From NCBI GenBank assembly GCA_000155435.1, contig DS990261.1:62001-126000 (forward strand): a DNA stretch of 64,000 bases, read 5' to 3'. This DNA is from Clostridiales bacterium 1_7_47FAA. Its GTDB lineage: Bacteria; Bacillota; Clostridia; Lachnospirales; Lachnospiraceae. The notes under the pieces are model-generated. The model searched no databases, was not told the DNA's origin, and was given only the letters and a program-made list of their open reading frames with translations. The stretch's first letter is position 1, and each line of letters opens with the position of its first letter. This document shows, piece by piece, positions 16,303 to 25,184 of the stretch. Position numbers and translations under genes: made by a program.

Positions 16303-17391
16303 ATGCCGCCGTTAAATCTTTTAATAAAGCCGTCTTCCGGCATGTGCAGCCTGAACTGCACCTATTGCTTTTACCACGATCTGATGAGTAAGAGGGAGGT
16401 TCCGTCTTACGGCTTCATGTCGGATGAGATAAGCGGGATATTGATCCAAAAAGCGCTTACATATGCTTCCGGCCAGTGTTCCTTTGGGTTCCAGGGAGGG
16501 GAGCCTACCATGATAGGCCTGGATTTTTACCGGAAATTCGTGGAACTGGTGAAGAAGCACAATCACAAGAACCTGGAAATCAGCTACTTCATACAGACCA
16601 ATGGATACCTTCTGTCAGAGGAATGGGTGCGGTTCCTGGCAGAGAACCATTTCCTTATAGGCATTTCCCTGGACGGAACCATACATACGCATAACCGCTA
16701 CCGCAAGAATTATGACGGGAAGGATTCATTTGCCCAGGTCATGGATACCATTGAGCTTTGCAATCGGTATAAGGCTGAATATAATATCCTGACCGTGGTC
16801 AATAAGGCCACGGCCATGAGTGTGCGCAAAGTATACCAGTTCTACCGCAGGAAGGACTTCCGTTATCTGCAGTTCATTCCCTGCCTGGATCCCATTGGCA
16901 AGGAAAAGGGAAAGGAGGAATATTCCCTTCTCCCGGAGGAATACGGGCGTTTCCTCTGTGAACTGTTCGATCTGTGGCATGACGACTACTGCCATGGACG
17001 CCTGATATCCATCCGCAATTTTGACAACTATCTGGGCATACTGAGGGGATATCCGCCCGAGGCGTGCGACATGCGGGGACAATGCAGCATCCAGCATGTG
17101 GTGGAGGCTGACGGAAGCGTTTACCCCTGCGATTTCTATGTGCTGGACCAATGGAAGCTGGGCAATATCCGGGAAGAGGAGTTCGGTGATTTTGCCGCAA
17201 AAGAACGGGCGGAGGAGTTCATTGCCCTGTCCCGGAACCAGGACGCGGAATGCAGGAACTGCCGGTACTTCAACCTTTGCAGGGGCGGCTGCCGCAGGGT
17301 GCGGGAGGAAACCGGACAAGGCCGCAATTACTTCTGCCAGTCCTACAAAATGTTCTTTGATCATGCTCTGGAGCGGATGATGAAGATGTGA
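16303..17391 (+). CDS. Anaerobic sulfatase-maturating radical SAM enzyme (anSME)
   Basis: A 362-residue radical SAM/SPASM enzyme. The SAM cluster motif CSLNCTYCFYHDL is at residues 15-27, GFQGGEPTM follows, and a C-terminal SPASM domain supplies the auxiliary cluster cysteines (CSIQHVVEADGSVYPCDFY, then CRNCRYFNLCRGGCRR). anSME oxidises the active-site Cys or Ser of sulfatases to formylglycine without oxygen. A Cys-type sulfatase with the CMPAR motif lies at 48845 in this window and is the likely partner, though the two genes are 31 kb apart. ATG 16303 follows AGAGGAGAAG. A -10 TATAAT at 16248 is visible, without a clear -35. Confidence 0.88.
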   Translation: MPPLNLLIKPSSGMCSLNCTYCFYHDLMSKREVPSYGFMSDEISGILIQKALTYASGQCSFGFQGGEPTMIGLDFYRKFVELVKKHNHKNLEISYFIQTNGYLLSEEWVRFLAENHFLIGISLDGTIHTHNRYRKNYDGKDSFAQVMDTIELCNRYKAEYNILTVVNKATAMSVRKVYQFYRRKDFRYLQFIPCLDPIGKEKGKEEYSLLPEEYGRFLCELFDLWHDDYCHGRLISIRNFDNYLGILRGYPPEACDMRGQCSIQHVVEADGSVYPCDFYVLDQWKLGNIREEEFGDFAAKERAEEFIALSRNQDAECRNCRYFNLCRGGCRRVREETGQGRNYFCQSYKMFFDHALERMMKM

Positions 17392-17439
17392 GCTATGGAA
17401 GGAATCAGCTGAACCGCAGCCGACAAGTGAGGAGAGGAA

Positions 17440-17925
17440 ATGTCCAAGACAAAATATATAGCCGTATTGTTAGCCGGAATTATCAGTGCTGCCGGCCTGA
17501 CCGCGTGCCTGAAAGCCAATGGCAGTCAGATGAATGCAGCGGATACCGCTGGTAATGAAACGCTTTCCCTTGAAATGGAAATGGATGCAAATTACAGTGA
17601 TTCTGATCCGTTTGAGAATGGACGCCTGTTCTGTGTGTCCGAGGATATGGAAGCTTTAAACGCAGAGGTTTCATTTCAAATGGATGGGGAACATGGGATT
17701 GTGGAAATAAAGGACAGGGATGCAGACCAGGTGTTATGGAGCAACGCCTGGGATGGAAGTGTCAGCAGTGATACGCATGCAATCCTGCTTACGGACCTGA
17801 AAAAGGATAAAGAGTACGATGTACGGTTTACCGGGACAAAAATCAATCATGCGGTTGTAAATGTTACCTTTGAAAGCGGCTTGGTCCGGGAGAAAGAAAG
17901 ACCCTCAAAACAGGCCTCCAATTGA
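17440..17925 (+). CDS. Small lipoprotein of unknown function
   Basis: A 161-residue protein with a lipoprotein signal (AVLLAGIISAAGLTAC; lipobox Cys at residue 23), so it should be anchored outside the membrane. The mature part is acidic with a beta-rich domain (FCVSEDMEALNAEVSFQMDG and YDVRFTGTKINHAVVNVTF), probably a small sandwich. Family not recognised. A GTGAGGAGAGG ribosome site precedes the ATG. It follows the anSME gene by 48 bp and is ended by a strong terminator, so the two genes may share a transcript. Confidence 0.7.
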   Translation: MSKTKYIAVLLAGIISAAGLTACLKANGSQMNAADTAGNETLSLEMEMDANYSDSDPFENGRLFCVSEDMEALNAEVSFQMDGEHGIVEIKDRDADQVLWSNAWDGSVSSDTHAILLTDLKKDKEYDVRFTGTKINHAVVNVTFESGLVREKERPSKQASN

Positions 17926-17934
17926 ATTGTTTGA

Positions 17935-17972
17935 ACAAAAGCCGTGGCATATCAGGATGCCGCGGCTTTTGT
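17935..17972 (+). terminator. Strong factor-independent terminator
   Basis: 16-bp arms (17935-17950 and 17957-17972) with one G-U pair, six-base loop, A-run before and T-run after. It ends the lipoprotein transcript and may also serve the converging HPr-like gene. Confidence 0.8.
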
Positions 17973-18014
17973 CCATATGCTTTTCTGTATGAAACCTAAG
18001 ATAAAACAACATTC

Positions 18015-18248
18015 CTACACAATGAACTTCGCGATTTTCTTCCTCAAATCCCCGCATCCATCCTCGTCAATATGAAGGACCAGTTCCACGGTACGTGAAA
18101 TTGCAAGATAAAGAACACCCAGTATGGACTTGGCGTCCACAATCTGGCGGCCATATTTGATATCAGCGTCATAATCAAAGCGGCTGATGGTATTGACAAA
18201 ATCAACTACCTGATTTGGCTGTTCGAACCTGACTAACATGCTTGTCAT
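18015..18248 (-). CDS. HPr-like protein lacking the phosphorylatable His15
   Basis: A 77-residue protein with the HPr fold pattern. VDAKSILGVLYLAI matches the HPr segment around regulatory Ser46, and the ends align with strands and helices of HPr. At the place of the HPr active-site motif (GLHARPA) it has EQPNQVVD, with no histidine, so it cannot accept phosphate from enzyme I. This recalls Crh of Bacillus, in which His15 is replaced while Ser46 is kept for CcpA co-regulation. Whether this one is phosphorylated or binds CcpA is unknown. It is transcribed alone, toward the terminator at 17935-17972. Confidence 0.75.
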   Translation of the reverse strand: MTSMLVRFEQPNQVVDFVNTISRFDYDADIKYGRQIVDAKSILGVLYLAISRTVELVLHIDEDGCGDLRKKIAKFIV

Positions 18249-18463
18249 AAGTATACACTCCTTTGTAGAACATTCAATTCATGTTGTTATTAGTATAGGA
18301 GGTATGGCCGGGTTTTTCCATGGTAAGATTTTATGATTTCATGCAAAATTTAACGAAGAATACGGAAAATCCGGTCTAATCCGGTCTTTTTATGGGAGAG
18401 GGGGGATGTTGGCGCAACGGTAACCATTGGATTATTAAAAAAATATAAAGTTTTCAATGGCTC

Positions 18464-18492
18464 TTGACAGTATATGAAATGCGTGTTATATT
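18464..18492 (+). promoter_or_regulatory. Consensus promoter of hsp20
   Basis: -35 TTGACA (18464-18469), 17-base spacer, -10 TATATT (18487-18492), 56 bases before the ATG. Box and spacing are near ideal for the housekeeping sigma factor. No CIRCE-type dyad is seen. Confidence 0.8.
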
Positions 18493-18547
18493 ACATATAG
18501 AACAAATAAAACAATAACTTTATTTCATAGAAAAGGAGAGATGACTT

Positions 18548-18967
18548 ATGTTGATGCCTAGTATTTTTGGAGAAAACTTATTGGATGACTTTTTTGATTA
18601 CCCATTTGGCAGAAGCAGCACCTTTGATATGATGAATACAGATATCAAGGATACGGATGCAGGCTATGAGATTACCATGAACATGCCTGGTGTAAAAAAG
18701 GAAGATGTGAAGGCGGAGTTAAAGGACGGCTACCTGACCATCCGGGCCACAGCCAATACCAGCAAGGACGAGAAGGGGTCTGACGGCAGATACATCCGCA
18801 GGGAGCGCTATTCCGGTTCCTGCAGCAGAAGCTTCTATGTGGGCGACGCGGTGACCGAGGAGGACATCAAGGCTAAGTTTGAGGATGGCACCCTGAAGAT
18901 GCTGGTCCCGAAAGCAGAGAACAGACCGGCGGTGGAGGATAAGAAGTATATCCCCATTGAAGGATAA
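18548..18967 (+). CDS. Hsp20/alpha-crystallin small heat-shock protein
   Basis: A 139-residue small heat-shock protein: short N-terminal arm (IFGENLLDDFFDYPFG), an alpha-crystallin domain (about 35-130; MPGVKKEDVKAELKDGYLTI and SGSCSRSFYVGDAV), and the I-x-I-type tail KKYIPIEG. It is an ATP-independent holdase that keeps unfolding proteins soluble. AAAGGAGAG precedes the start. Single-gene unit between a consensus promoter and a hairpin terminator. Confidence 0.93.
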   Translation: MLMPSIFGENLLDDFFDYPFGRSSTFDMMNTDIKDTDAGYEITMNMPGVKKEDVKAELKDGYLTIRATANTSKDEKGSDGRYIRRERYSGSCSRSFYVGDAVTEEDIKAKFEDGTLKMLVPKAENRPAVEDKKYIPIEG

Positions 18968-19056
18968 GGGCTGCGGAATCCCGGCGGGGTAAGTTTCAGG
19001 GACAGAAGGTAAGAGCAGGAAATTAAGGGCAGGAAGATAAAAGCAGGAAGATAAGA

Positions 19057-19100
19057 AAAGATGGTGTACGGGCCGCAGCCGGTTGGTACACCATCTTTTT
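19057..19100 (+). terminator. Terminator after hsp20
   Basis: 12-bp arms (19058-19069 and 19087-19098; AAGATGGTGTA/TACACCATCTT) with a GC-rich loop, followed by six T. Confidence 0.75.
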
Positions 19101-19236
19101 TCCTGTACGAATGAATACAACACCTTGATCTTACAGTTATTTTACAGAATATGACCCGGTAATTTTACATGGATTTTGTATAATGGATTCAGACACTTTT
19201 GAATTGTATCAAATGAATACAAAGGAGGAATCCCAT

Positions 19237-19344
19237 ATGAAGCTGATAAAAGAATACTGGCCCCTGGCAGTGTTGGGAATGATTGGTGTATCATTGTTTG
19301 CAGGTGCAGCAGCCTTTGTGTTGCAGAATCCGTCTGTTTTATAA
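19237..19344 (+). CDS. 35-residue single-helix membrane peptide
   Basis: ATG 19237 is preceded by a near-perfect AAAGGAGG ribosome site, which is the main reason to call it. The peptide has a charged start (MKLIKEYW), one hydrophobic helix (PLAVLGMIGVSLFAGAAAFV) and a short polar tail. It may be a small membrane-inserted regulator or a toxin-like peptide. It is too short for a family assignment. It lies 112 bp before the chemoreceptor gene. Confidence 0.55.
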   Translation: MKLIKEYWPLAVLGMIGVSLFAGAAAFVLQNPSVL

Positions 19345-19382
19345 AATATATTGGGAAAATAAGCCAGAAACTCCCCTTTTCA

Positions 19383-19441
19383 TTGCCTTTTATTGGAAGG
19401 ATCGTTATAATGGATTACATAACTACTTTACCAATAAAAGG
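19383..19441 (+). promoter_or_regulatory. Chemoreceptor promoter overlapped by an 11-bp dyad
   Basis: -35 TTGCCT (19383-19388), 17-base spacer, -10 TATAAT (19406-19411). A perfect inverted repeat, CCTTTTATTGG (19386-19396) and CCAATAAAAGG (19431-19441), overlaps the -35 and the early leader. It could be a looping operator or a leader hairpin. Confidence 0.6.
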
Positions 19442-19455
19442 ATAGCGGGGGCAAT

Positions 19456-21510
19456 ATGATGTCAGATTCTAAAATCCGGCCGGCAAAGCCTGGGAGAACA
19501 GGTGCAGACAGGTGGAAATCATCCGTCTCATTTAAGATTATCCTGAGTGTGCTGGCTGTCTTAATTCCATCCCTGGTGATTTTAATCGTAACCTCCTGTA
19601 TCGTGGCCTCCGGCTCGATTTCAAGACTTAGCGGAAAAATGCTGGATATACAGACCGATTATGCGGTGTCCATTGTGGATGAATTTTTTAACAGCAAGGC
19701 CGCGGCAATCAGTGTATTTGAAATTGACCATGATATACAGGCTTATTTTGATTCAGTGTCCCGGCCTGAGGATATAGATGTATATGAGGACAGGGAAATC
19801 ATCCTGAGGGAACTTAAAGGGGCGTTGGACAGGATGTCGGGATCCATGGTAATCCAGGTGTGGATTGCCGATGCAAAGACAGACAGATACCTGCTGTCCA
19901 CGGGCGGGACGGTGAAGGCTGATTTGAACAATACAAAGTGGTACCATTCCGTGCTCTCCAGCAAAGCCACGGTCATATCGGACCCGTATCTGGACCCGGC
20001 TACCGGTAAGACGGTGGTTTCCGTGGTCACGCCTGTGTTTTCTGCTGACGGGGCAGGTATCATCGGATTTGCAGGGGTGGATGTTGATGTGGACAGCCTG
20101 TCTGAACTGCTTGCAGGCATCAGGGTTGGGGAAGAGGGATATCTGGAGCTTTTGTCCAATCAGTCGGATTACATATACAGCGATGACCCCACAGCCATGG
20201 GAAAGAATGTCTCAGATCTGGATATTTCAGATGATTACAAGGAAAAGGTCCGTTCCAATTATAATGGTGTGGTGGATTTCAGCTATGGCGGGGTAGGATA
20301 TACTTCCAAATTCAAAAACTGTACAAGCACGGGCTGGCTGGCCGTTGCCACCATACCCGTGTCCGAGGTGGATTCCACCCGGGACAGCATGATAGGAATC
20401 ATGATATCCATGTCCGTGTTCATCCTGTTTTTGCTGTGCGCAGTCATCATAGTACTGATACGGCGTGTGATGAAGCCCATGGCCATGATCAGCGGCAATA
20501 TGGAGGCGTTTGCCCAGGGGAACCTGGATGGGGACATACAGGTACAGGGCAGTGATGAGATTGGGCGTCTGGCGGACAGCGTACGCTCGTCCACCCATTT
20601 GCTGAAAGAGATGATAAATGATGTGTCCCATATATTGGGAGAGATATCCAGGGGCAATCTGGAAGTAGGGACAGCGGACAGTTATATCGGGGATTTCCGG
20701 TTTATCCGGGAAGCATTGGAACAGATCATAGGGTCCCTTAATTATATCCTTGGGCAGATCAACATCTCCGCGGAGCAGGTGTCCTTTGGCTCCGAGCAGG
20801 TGGCGGCAGGGGCCCAGGCCCTGTCACAGGGGGCTTCGGAACAGGCAGGCGCCCTGGAGGAACTGGCTGCCAGCATAGAGGATATTTCCGGGAAAATCAC
20901 GGTCAATGCAGACAATGCGGCCCAGGCCACAAAAAGGGCCGGCGAAGTGGGAAGGGAGGCAGTGGAAAGCAACAGGAGGATGCAGGAAATGCTTGCAGCC
21001 ATGCAGGATATCCGCGTCAGCTCCCGGGATATAGCAAAGATATTAAAGACCATTGAGGATATTGCGTTCCAGACCAATATACTGGCCCTTAACGCGGCGG
21101 TTGAGGCTGCCAGGGTAGGGGAAGCAGGCAAAGGCTTTACCGTGGTGGCAGGCGAGGTAAGGAACCTGGCCGTTAAAAGTGCGGAGGCATCCAAGGGAAC
21201 AGCGGCCCTTGTGAAGAATTCACTGGAAAAGGTGGACGAGGGTGTGCGGATCGCGGACGAGACTGCAAAGTCCCTGAAGAATGTGGTGGAAGGCGTGAAG
21301 GATGTGGTTGCGGCCGTGGATATCATATCTGCCGCATCCAATGAACAGGCCGTGTCCGTGAAACAGGTTTCCAGGGGAATTGAACAGATTTCCAGTGTGG
21401 TGCAGGTTAATTCGGCCACGGCTGAGGAAAGCGCGGCTGCCAGTGAGGAACTGTCCGCCCAGGCCATACTGTTAAAAGATCTCATAGGGAAATTCAGGTT
21501 TAAGAAATGA
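19456..21510 (+). CDS. Methyl-accepting chemotaxis protein with dCache sensor
   Basis: A 684-residue chemoreceptor. An N-terminal membrane helix (about 28-52) is followed by an extracellular double-Cache domain (about 55-300; [47 protein letters not shown]), a second helix (about 308-332), a HAMP domain ([20 protein letters not shown]) and a long cytoplasmic signalling coiled coil. The conserved tip is [21 protein letters not shown]-like (here from [10 protein letters not shown]). dCache domains bind amino acids, sugars or other small molecules. No che or flagellar gene lies in the window. A bidirectional terminator follows. Confidence 0.93.
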   Translation: MMSDSKIRPAKPGRTGADRWKSSVSFKIILSVLAVLIPSLVILIVTSCIVASGSISRLSGKMLDIQTDYAVSIVDEFFNSKAAAISVFEIDHDIQAYFDSVSRPEDIDVYEDREIILRELKGALDRMSGSMVIQVWIADAKTDRYLLSTGGTVKADLNNTKWYHSVLSSKATVISDPYLDPATGKTVVSVVTPVFSADGAGIIGFAGVDVDVDSLSELLAGIRVGEEGYLELLSNQSDYIYSDDPTAMGKNVSDLDISDDYKEKVRSNYNGVVDFSYGGVGYTSKFKNCTSTGWLAVATIPVSEVDSTRDSMIGIMISMSVFILFLLCAVIIVLIRRVMKPMAMISGNMEAFAQGNLDGDIQVQGSDEIGRLADSVRSSTHLLKEMINDVSHILGEISRGNLEVGTADSYIGDFRFIREALEQIIGSLNYILGQINISAEQVSFGSEQVAAGAQALSQGASEQAGALEELAASIEDISGKITVNADNAAQATKRAGEVGREAVESNRRMQEMLAAMQDIRVSSRDIAKILKTIEDIAFQTNILALNAAVEAARVGEAGKGFTVVAGEVRNLAVKSAEASKGTAALVKNSLEKVDEGVRIADETAKSLKNVVEGVKDVVAAVDIISAASNEQAVSVKQVSRGIEQISSVVQVNSATAEESAAASEELSAQAILLKDLIGKFRFKK

Positions 21511-21561
21511 TTCTGTCCTGAGGAAGGATCCTGGCTTGAGGAATAAAGGAATAAAGAAATA

Positions 21562-21609
21562 AAGGAATCCTGCGGCGCCCAAATGGTACATGGGCGCCGC
21601 AGAATCCTT
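21562..21609. terminator. Strong bidirectional terminator
   Basis: Arms of 20 and 19 bases (21562-21581 and 21591-21609, one bulge), GC-rich core, with A-run on one side and T-run on the other. It separates the converging chemoreceptor and FUSC genes. Confidence 0.85.
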
Positions 21610-21625
21610 TTATCCGTACCGTGTG

Positions 21626-23368
21626 TTAAACCAGGTGCCCTGCCTCGAATACCGGGGCATCCGTCCGCTCCTCAATCCGCATCCGGTGGGCGTTATGTAC
21701 CTTTTCCCGGCATGCTGCCAGGATGTCCGGAACCTCCGCCCAATCCTCCATATGCGCGTTGCTGGCCAGCTTTTCTTCCTGCAGATGGGCCTGGATGACC
21801 AGGCTGTAGTACAGCTGGGTATCCACATGTTCAGAACTGCATATACGGGTCAGAAGCTCCGTAAGGGTCTGGTATTTGGTCAGGAGGTGCCTGGTAGCCA
21901 TGGAACGGCTGTAGGGGATTATGTAACAGTTGGCAATCAGTCCAAGGACTGCCCCTGCCAGGATATAGCCCAGCCGGATGACGAATATATTCCCCACCTG
22001 CCAAAAGCCGAATGCGTTCATGAATACAGCGCCCCCCAGTGCGCCGATGGTGGAACATGCAAATGTTTCAGCATAATCGGTAAAATAGAATGAAAGGTAA
22101 CCGGAGAGCATCATGGCAGCGGTGCGCCCGGCAGCCGAAGGAATCAGGGAGTAGATCACAACAGAGGCCAGGCCTCCGGTTATGGTTGCCAGGATACGTT
22201 TCTTTGTCTTGACCGGCACATCATCTGCATAGGGCAGGGATACGGAGGCCAGGGTGAACAGGAGCCATCTGCCGTGGGGCATCCCCAGTGCCCGTACCAG
22301 GCAGGCGGCTGCCGACAGCACAAGGGCTGTGCGCAGCGCATAGACAGCCCGCACCGGGCTTACGTCCAGGGCAGCCATGAGGCGGAACCGGAAGGACAGG
22401 GAGGTTTCGCGGTAGCGGGACCTGTTCTGGGGATCTGTCATGTGCAGCAGCCTGTCGCGGATATAATTCAGGCTGTTATGGAACAGGACAGCGGTTTTGC
22501 TGTTTTCAGTGTCCGGCGGGTCGGAGGAATCCGGAAGGGGAATGGTACCGGTTTCCTGTTGGAGGAAGGAATAAAAGGCAGCGAGCCAGGAGCGCACGTT
22601 CATAAGCAGGCCGCGGTCATTGGGGGATAAGGGGGCGGGCAGTTCATTTATAAGGACCAGCAGGTGTTCCAGGCCGCGGCCCGCATCAACCATGTAGAAA
22701 CTGGCGTCGGAGATGCAGAGGATCCGTTTCCTGCGCTCATATACGGTCCGGCTTAACTGATACAGGCGGCTGCGCATGTACGGGAAGTCCGGCGCTTCCC
22801 CGTTGCCCTCCAGCCGTCTGTCAATGTAACGGCTGATCATATCAACCATCCCGCTTAAGACATCCTTGGCTGTCTCCACCACCCGCTTCCTTCCCATGAA
22901 CCACTGGTACAGCATGATGGACACGGCCCCGGCCAGCATGGCCACAAGCCTTCTGGGAAGCTGGGCTGCGCTGACAGGGGAAATATATATCAGGAACAGA
23001 TAGGATAAAATATAAGGAAAATACAGATGGCTGGAATACTCATAGGTAAATGCGTACAGAATTCCCAACAGTGTGGTAAAATTAATGATAAACGACAAGG
23101 GCATGGGAAGGGCGTTTACCCAGTAGGCGGTCAGGGCCATTAAGACCAGTACCAGGGACTGGACAATCAGATGGCGGATGGGGGCGGCGGTCAGGTCCCG
23201 GGCCATGGACGCGGACATCATGATTGTGAAGATGACGCCCACTATGGAATTCTCCGGGCCGAAAATGTGCTGGAAGACATTGATGTATGCAACGATAAAA
23301 ATAAAGCTGAGTGTGCCGAAGCGGAATTTGTCCCGTACCGGCGCAGGGATTTTAAACCGGATGTTCAT
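21626..23368 (-). CDS. FUSC-family inner membrane protein, possible aromatic acid exporter
   Basis: About 580 residues in the FUSC/aromatic-acid-exporter layout. A first block of helices at the N-terminus (FGTLSFIFIVAYINVF onward to about residue 165) is followed by a cytoplasmic linker, and a second block from about 340 (VRAVYALRTALVLSAAACLV) ends in a cytoplasmic tail of about 90 residues. Related proteins (AaeB, YccS) export aromatic carboxylic acids or are linked to stress. The start is uncertain: ATG 23380 directly abuts the AAGGAG site, so ATG 23368, twelve bases from it, is preferred. A MarR gene is divergent, across a dyad-bearing promoter, so MarR probably controls this exporter. Confidence 0.85.
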   Translation of the reverse strand: MNIRFKIPAPVRDKFRFGTLSFIFIVAYINVFQHIFGPENSIVGVIFTIMMSASMARDLTAAPIRHLIVQSLVLVLMALTAYWVNALPMPLSFIINFTTLLGILYAFTYEYSSHLYFPYILSYLFLIYISPVSAAQLPRRLVAMLAGAVSIMLYQWFMGRKRVVETAKDVLSGMVDMISRYIDRRLEGNGEAPDFPYMRSRLYQLSRTVYERRKRILCISDASFYMVDAGRGLEHLLVLINELPAPLSPNDRGLLMNVRSWLAAFYSFLQQETGTIPLPDSSDPPDTENSKTAVLFHNSLNYIRDRLLHMTDPQNRSRYRETSLSFRFRLMAALDVSPVRAVYALRTALVLSAAACLVRALGMPHGRWLLFTLASVSLPYADDVPVKTKKRILATITGGLASVVIYSLIPSAAGRTAAMMLSGYLSFYFTDYAETFACSTIGALGGAVFMNAFGFWQVGNIFVIRLGYILAGAVLGLIANCYIIPYSRSMATRHLLTKYQTLTELLTRICSSEHVDTQLYYSLVIQAHLQEEKLASNAHMEDWAEVPDILAACREKVHNAHRMRIEERTDAPVFEAGHLV

Positions 23369-23412
23369 GAATGTATGCATCTCCTTTGTTCTGGCTGATG
23401 GTTGGATAGTGA

Positions 23413-23445
23413 TTGACTTTGATTACAATTCATATATAATCAAAG
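23413..23445 (+). promoter_or_regulatory. marR promoter with MarR-type dyad
   Basis: -35 TTGACT (23413-23418), 16-base spacer, -10 TATAAT (23435-23440) reading toward marR. A perfect dyad, CTTTGATTA (23417-23425) and TAATCAAAG (23437-23445), spans spacer and -10, where a repressor would block both divergent genes. Confidence 0.7.
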
Positions 23446-23535
23446 AGAAAAAGTCATAGAAATATGATAGTCATGTTTTGTTTACTAATTAACAAGGATA
23501 ACATTTTAACAGGATTTTGTCAATGGGAGAAAAAG

Positions 23536-23982
23536 ATGAAGAATGCAAAAGCATCGGAGATGTTTGTCCAAAACCTGCTGCTGGTGATGCCGGACTGGCA
23601 TTCCAAACTGGTTAAACCTTTTAGGGACACGCTGGACAATGAGATGAGCCTGGAGACATACTACTGCCTGGAGACGCTGCGGGCATGCGGCACCGCCACC
23701 ATGTCGGACCTGGCCCACCAGATGAAGGTACCCAAGCAGCAGATGACAAAACTGGTTGACAGGCTGAGCCAGAGCCGGTTTGTGGAGCGGGTGCAGGGAA
23801 AGGATGACCGCAGGGTCACATGGATTCGGCTGACGCCGCAGGCAGTCTCCTATCTGGATGAATATTACCTTAAGAATACGGCATTCATCCAGATGCTGGA
23901 GGAAAAGCTGACCAGGGATGAACTTCAGAGGCTGAATGATGCGGTGGAGGCCCTGGAGGAGATACTGCCTAAGTTGACATGA
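23536..23982 (+). CDS. MarR-family transcriptional regulator
   Basis: A 148-residue winged-helix regulator: helical dimer parts at both ends, the DNA-binding unit at about 50-110 (MSDLAHQMKVPKQQMTKLVD, then the wing GKDDRRVTWIRLT). It probably represses itself and the divergent FUSC exporter gene, and is released by a small aromatic ligand, as is usual for MarR proteins. ATG 23536 is chosen because TGGGAGA lies just upstream; a longer frame from 23464 has no ribosome site. Its 3' end overlaps the converging hydrolase gene by 14 bp. Confidence 0.88.
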   Translation: MKNAKASEMFVQNLLLVMPDWHSKLVKPFRDTLDNEMSLETYYCLETLRACGTATMSDLAHQMKVPKQQMTKLVDRLSQSRFVERVQGKDDRRVTWIRLTPQAVSYLDEYYLKNTAFIQMLEEKLTRDELQRLNDAVEALEEILPKLT

Positions 23983-24985
23983 AGTCCCAGCTGTCGGTGA
24001 CATCCGGGCTGTTAAGCCTGCCAAGGGATACCATCTTCCTGCCGTAATCCCGGCCAGGTTCCAGGTATGCGGAAAATGTCCGGCTGTTGTCATAAGTGCG
24101 GAAGGAGTACTTCCTTGCGGACAGGTCAATCATTGCAGTGTACTGTGTGTAATCCGCGGTTTCCCGGTCCGTCATGACAGCGCCTTTGGGGATGCTGACA
24201 TTTTCCAGTATATGGAATCCTGTGTTTAGCGCCTCTTCCTGGCTGGACGGGATGGGGGAATGGCTTTTCAGATAGGCAGCCCTTACAAATCTGGAGGGAG
24301 GGGTAAAATCCCCGGGCAGGCCCAGCGTGCCCGCGCCCTGCCCGAATGGCGCCAGCCTCACGGACCCCCAGTCAGCGTCCTGAGGCTGGTAAGGCGACAG
24401 GTCCATATAGTTGCGGAGATTGGTCATATGCCATTGGAAATCGGGACTGTTGGCCAGTACGCCCATTGGATCATCCATGAGCCGCAGTCCGTCCCCGGTC
24501 CGCTCTACAGCCATGCAGGCCCCGTCCTGGTCCGCAAGGATCCAGTGCAGGGGCGCCACCGTATTGGTAACGCTGTCCTTCTGTCCCACAATACGTATGG
24601 TGTCAAGCAGGGTGGCTGCCTGGCTTACGGATGCACAGAGTCCCAGCAGGAAGCTGACAAGTTCAATGGCCGCAATGGGAGGCCTTGGGTCCTTAAGGCC
24701 GTCCCCGGAGTCCACGGTATCGTATTGTGCATAACCGGGAAAATAAAGAACAGCCGCCCCAAAGCCCATCTCATTGACTCCGTCTGCGAAAATCACAGGG
24801 GGTAGATCCTGGCCTGCGCCTATGAAACTGTAGCGGCTGCGGATCCTGTGGGTGGCTGCCAGGTTGTTCCATTCATAGCCCCTTGGGGATATATAAAGTT
24901 CTGGGTCAAGGGGATAGGAAAAATCCATGGTACGGCCAAAACAGGTATTGCCCTGTGCGGTCCGTATGGTGATTGCGGTACACAT
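23969..24985 (-). CDS. Choloylglycine hydrolase family amidase (penicillin V acylase/bile salt hydrolase type)
   Basis: A 338-residue Ntn hydrolase. ATG 24985 is chosen because it puts the nucleophile at position 2 (MCTAITIR), as the family needs after Met removal, and TAAGGAGG lies eight bases upstream. Arg18 and Asp21 (FGRTMDF), the Asn of LANSPDF and the Arg of SRFVRAAYL match the catalytic set. The enzyme cleaves linear amides such as conjugated bile salts, penicillin V or N-acyl-homoserine lactones. Near residue 82, where bile salt hydrolases have Asn (LNFPGYA), it has Tyr (LYFPGYA), a feature more often linked to penicillin V acylases, so bile salt activity is uncertain. Confidence 0.85.
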   Translation of the reverse strand: MCTAITIRTAQGNTCFGRTMDFSYPLDPELYISPRGYEWNNLAATHRIRSRYSFIGAGQDLPPVIFADGVNEMGFGAAVLYFPGYAQYDTVDSGDGLKDPRPPIAAIELVSFLLGLCASVSQAATLLDTIRIVGQKDSVTNTVAPLHWILADQDGACMAVERTGDGLRLMDDPMGVLANSPDFQWHMTNLRNYMDLSPYQPQDADWGSVRLAPFGQGAGTLGLPGDFTPPSRFVRAAYLKSHSPIPSSQEEALNTGFHILENVSIPKGAVMTDRETADYTQYTAMIDLSARKYSFRTYDNSRTFSAYLEPGRDYGRKMVSLGRLNSPDVTDSWDFMST

Positions 24986-25072
24986 TTGCACCCCTCCTTA
25001 CTCGGATGATCGGATTCAGTTCCGTTATGTCATGTATATTCCGCAGCGGATGAAACATTCCGTTTAAGTGGC

Positions 25073-25101
25073 TTGCTACGGAAATGTAAATGCGATAGAA
25101 T
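25073..25101 (+). promoter_or_regulatory. Promoter of the endonuclease III gene
   Basis: -35 TTGCTA (25073-25078), 17-base spacer, -10 TAGAAT (25096-25101), 83 bases before the ATG. Confidence 0.6.
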
Positions 25102-25184
25102 AGACATGTGGCTTTTAAGGAAGCGCCTGTCCCAGGGAATGACCATGGACAGCCGTGGAATACCAATATGGGAGGAAGTGTGAC

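Noticed and set aside
20742-21485. 247-codon antisense frame in the chemoreceptor signalling domain
   Set aside because: Arises from the Ala/Ser-rich coiled-coil codons of the real gene.
23464-23535. Extended N-terminus of the MarR protein
   Set aside because: No ribosome site, and the extra residues do not fit the MarR fold; ATG 23536 has a suitable site.
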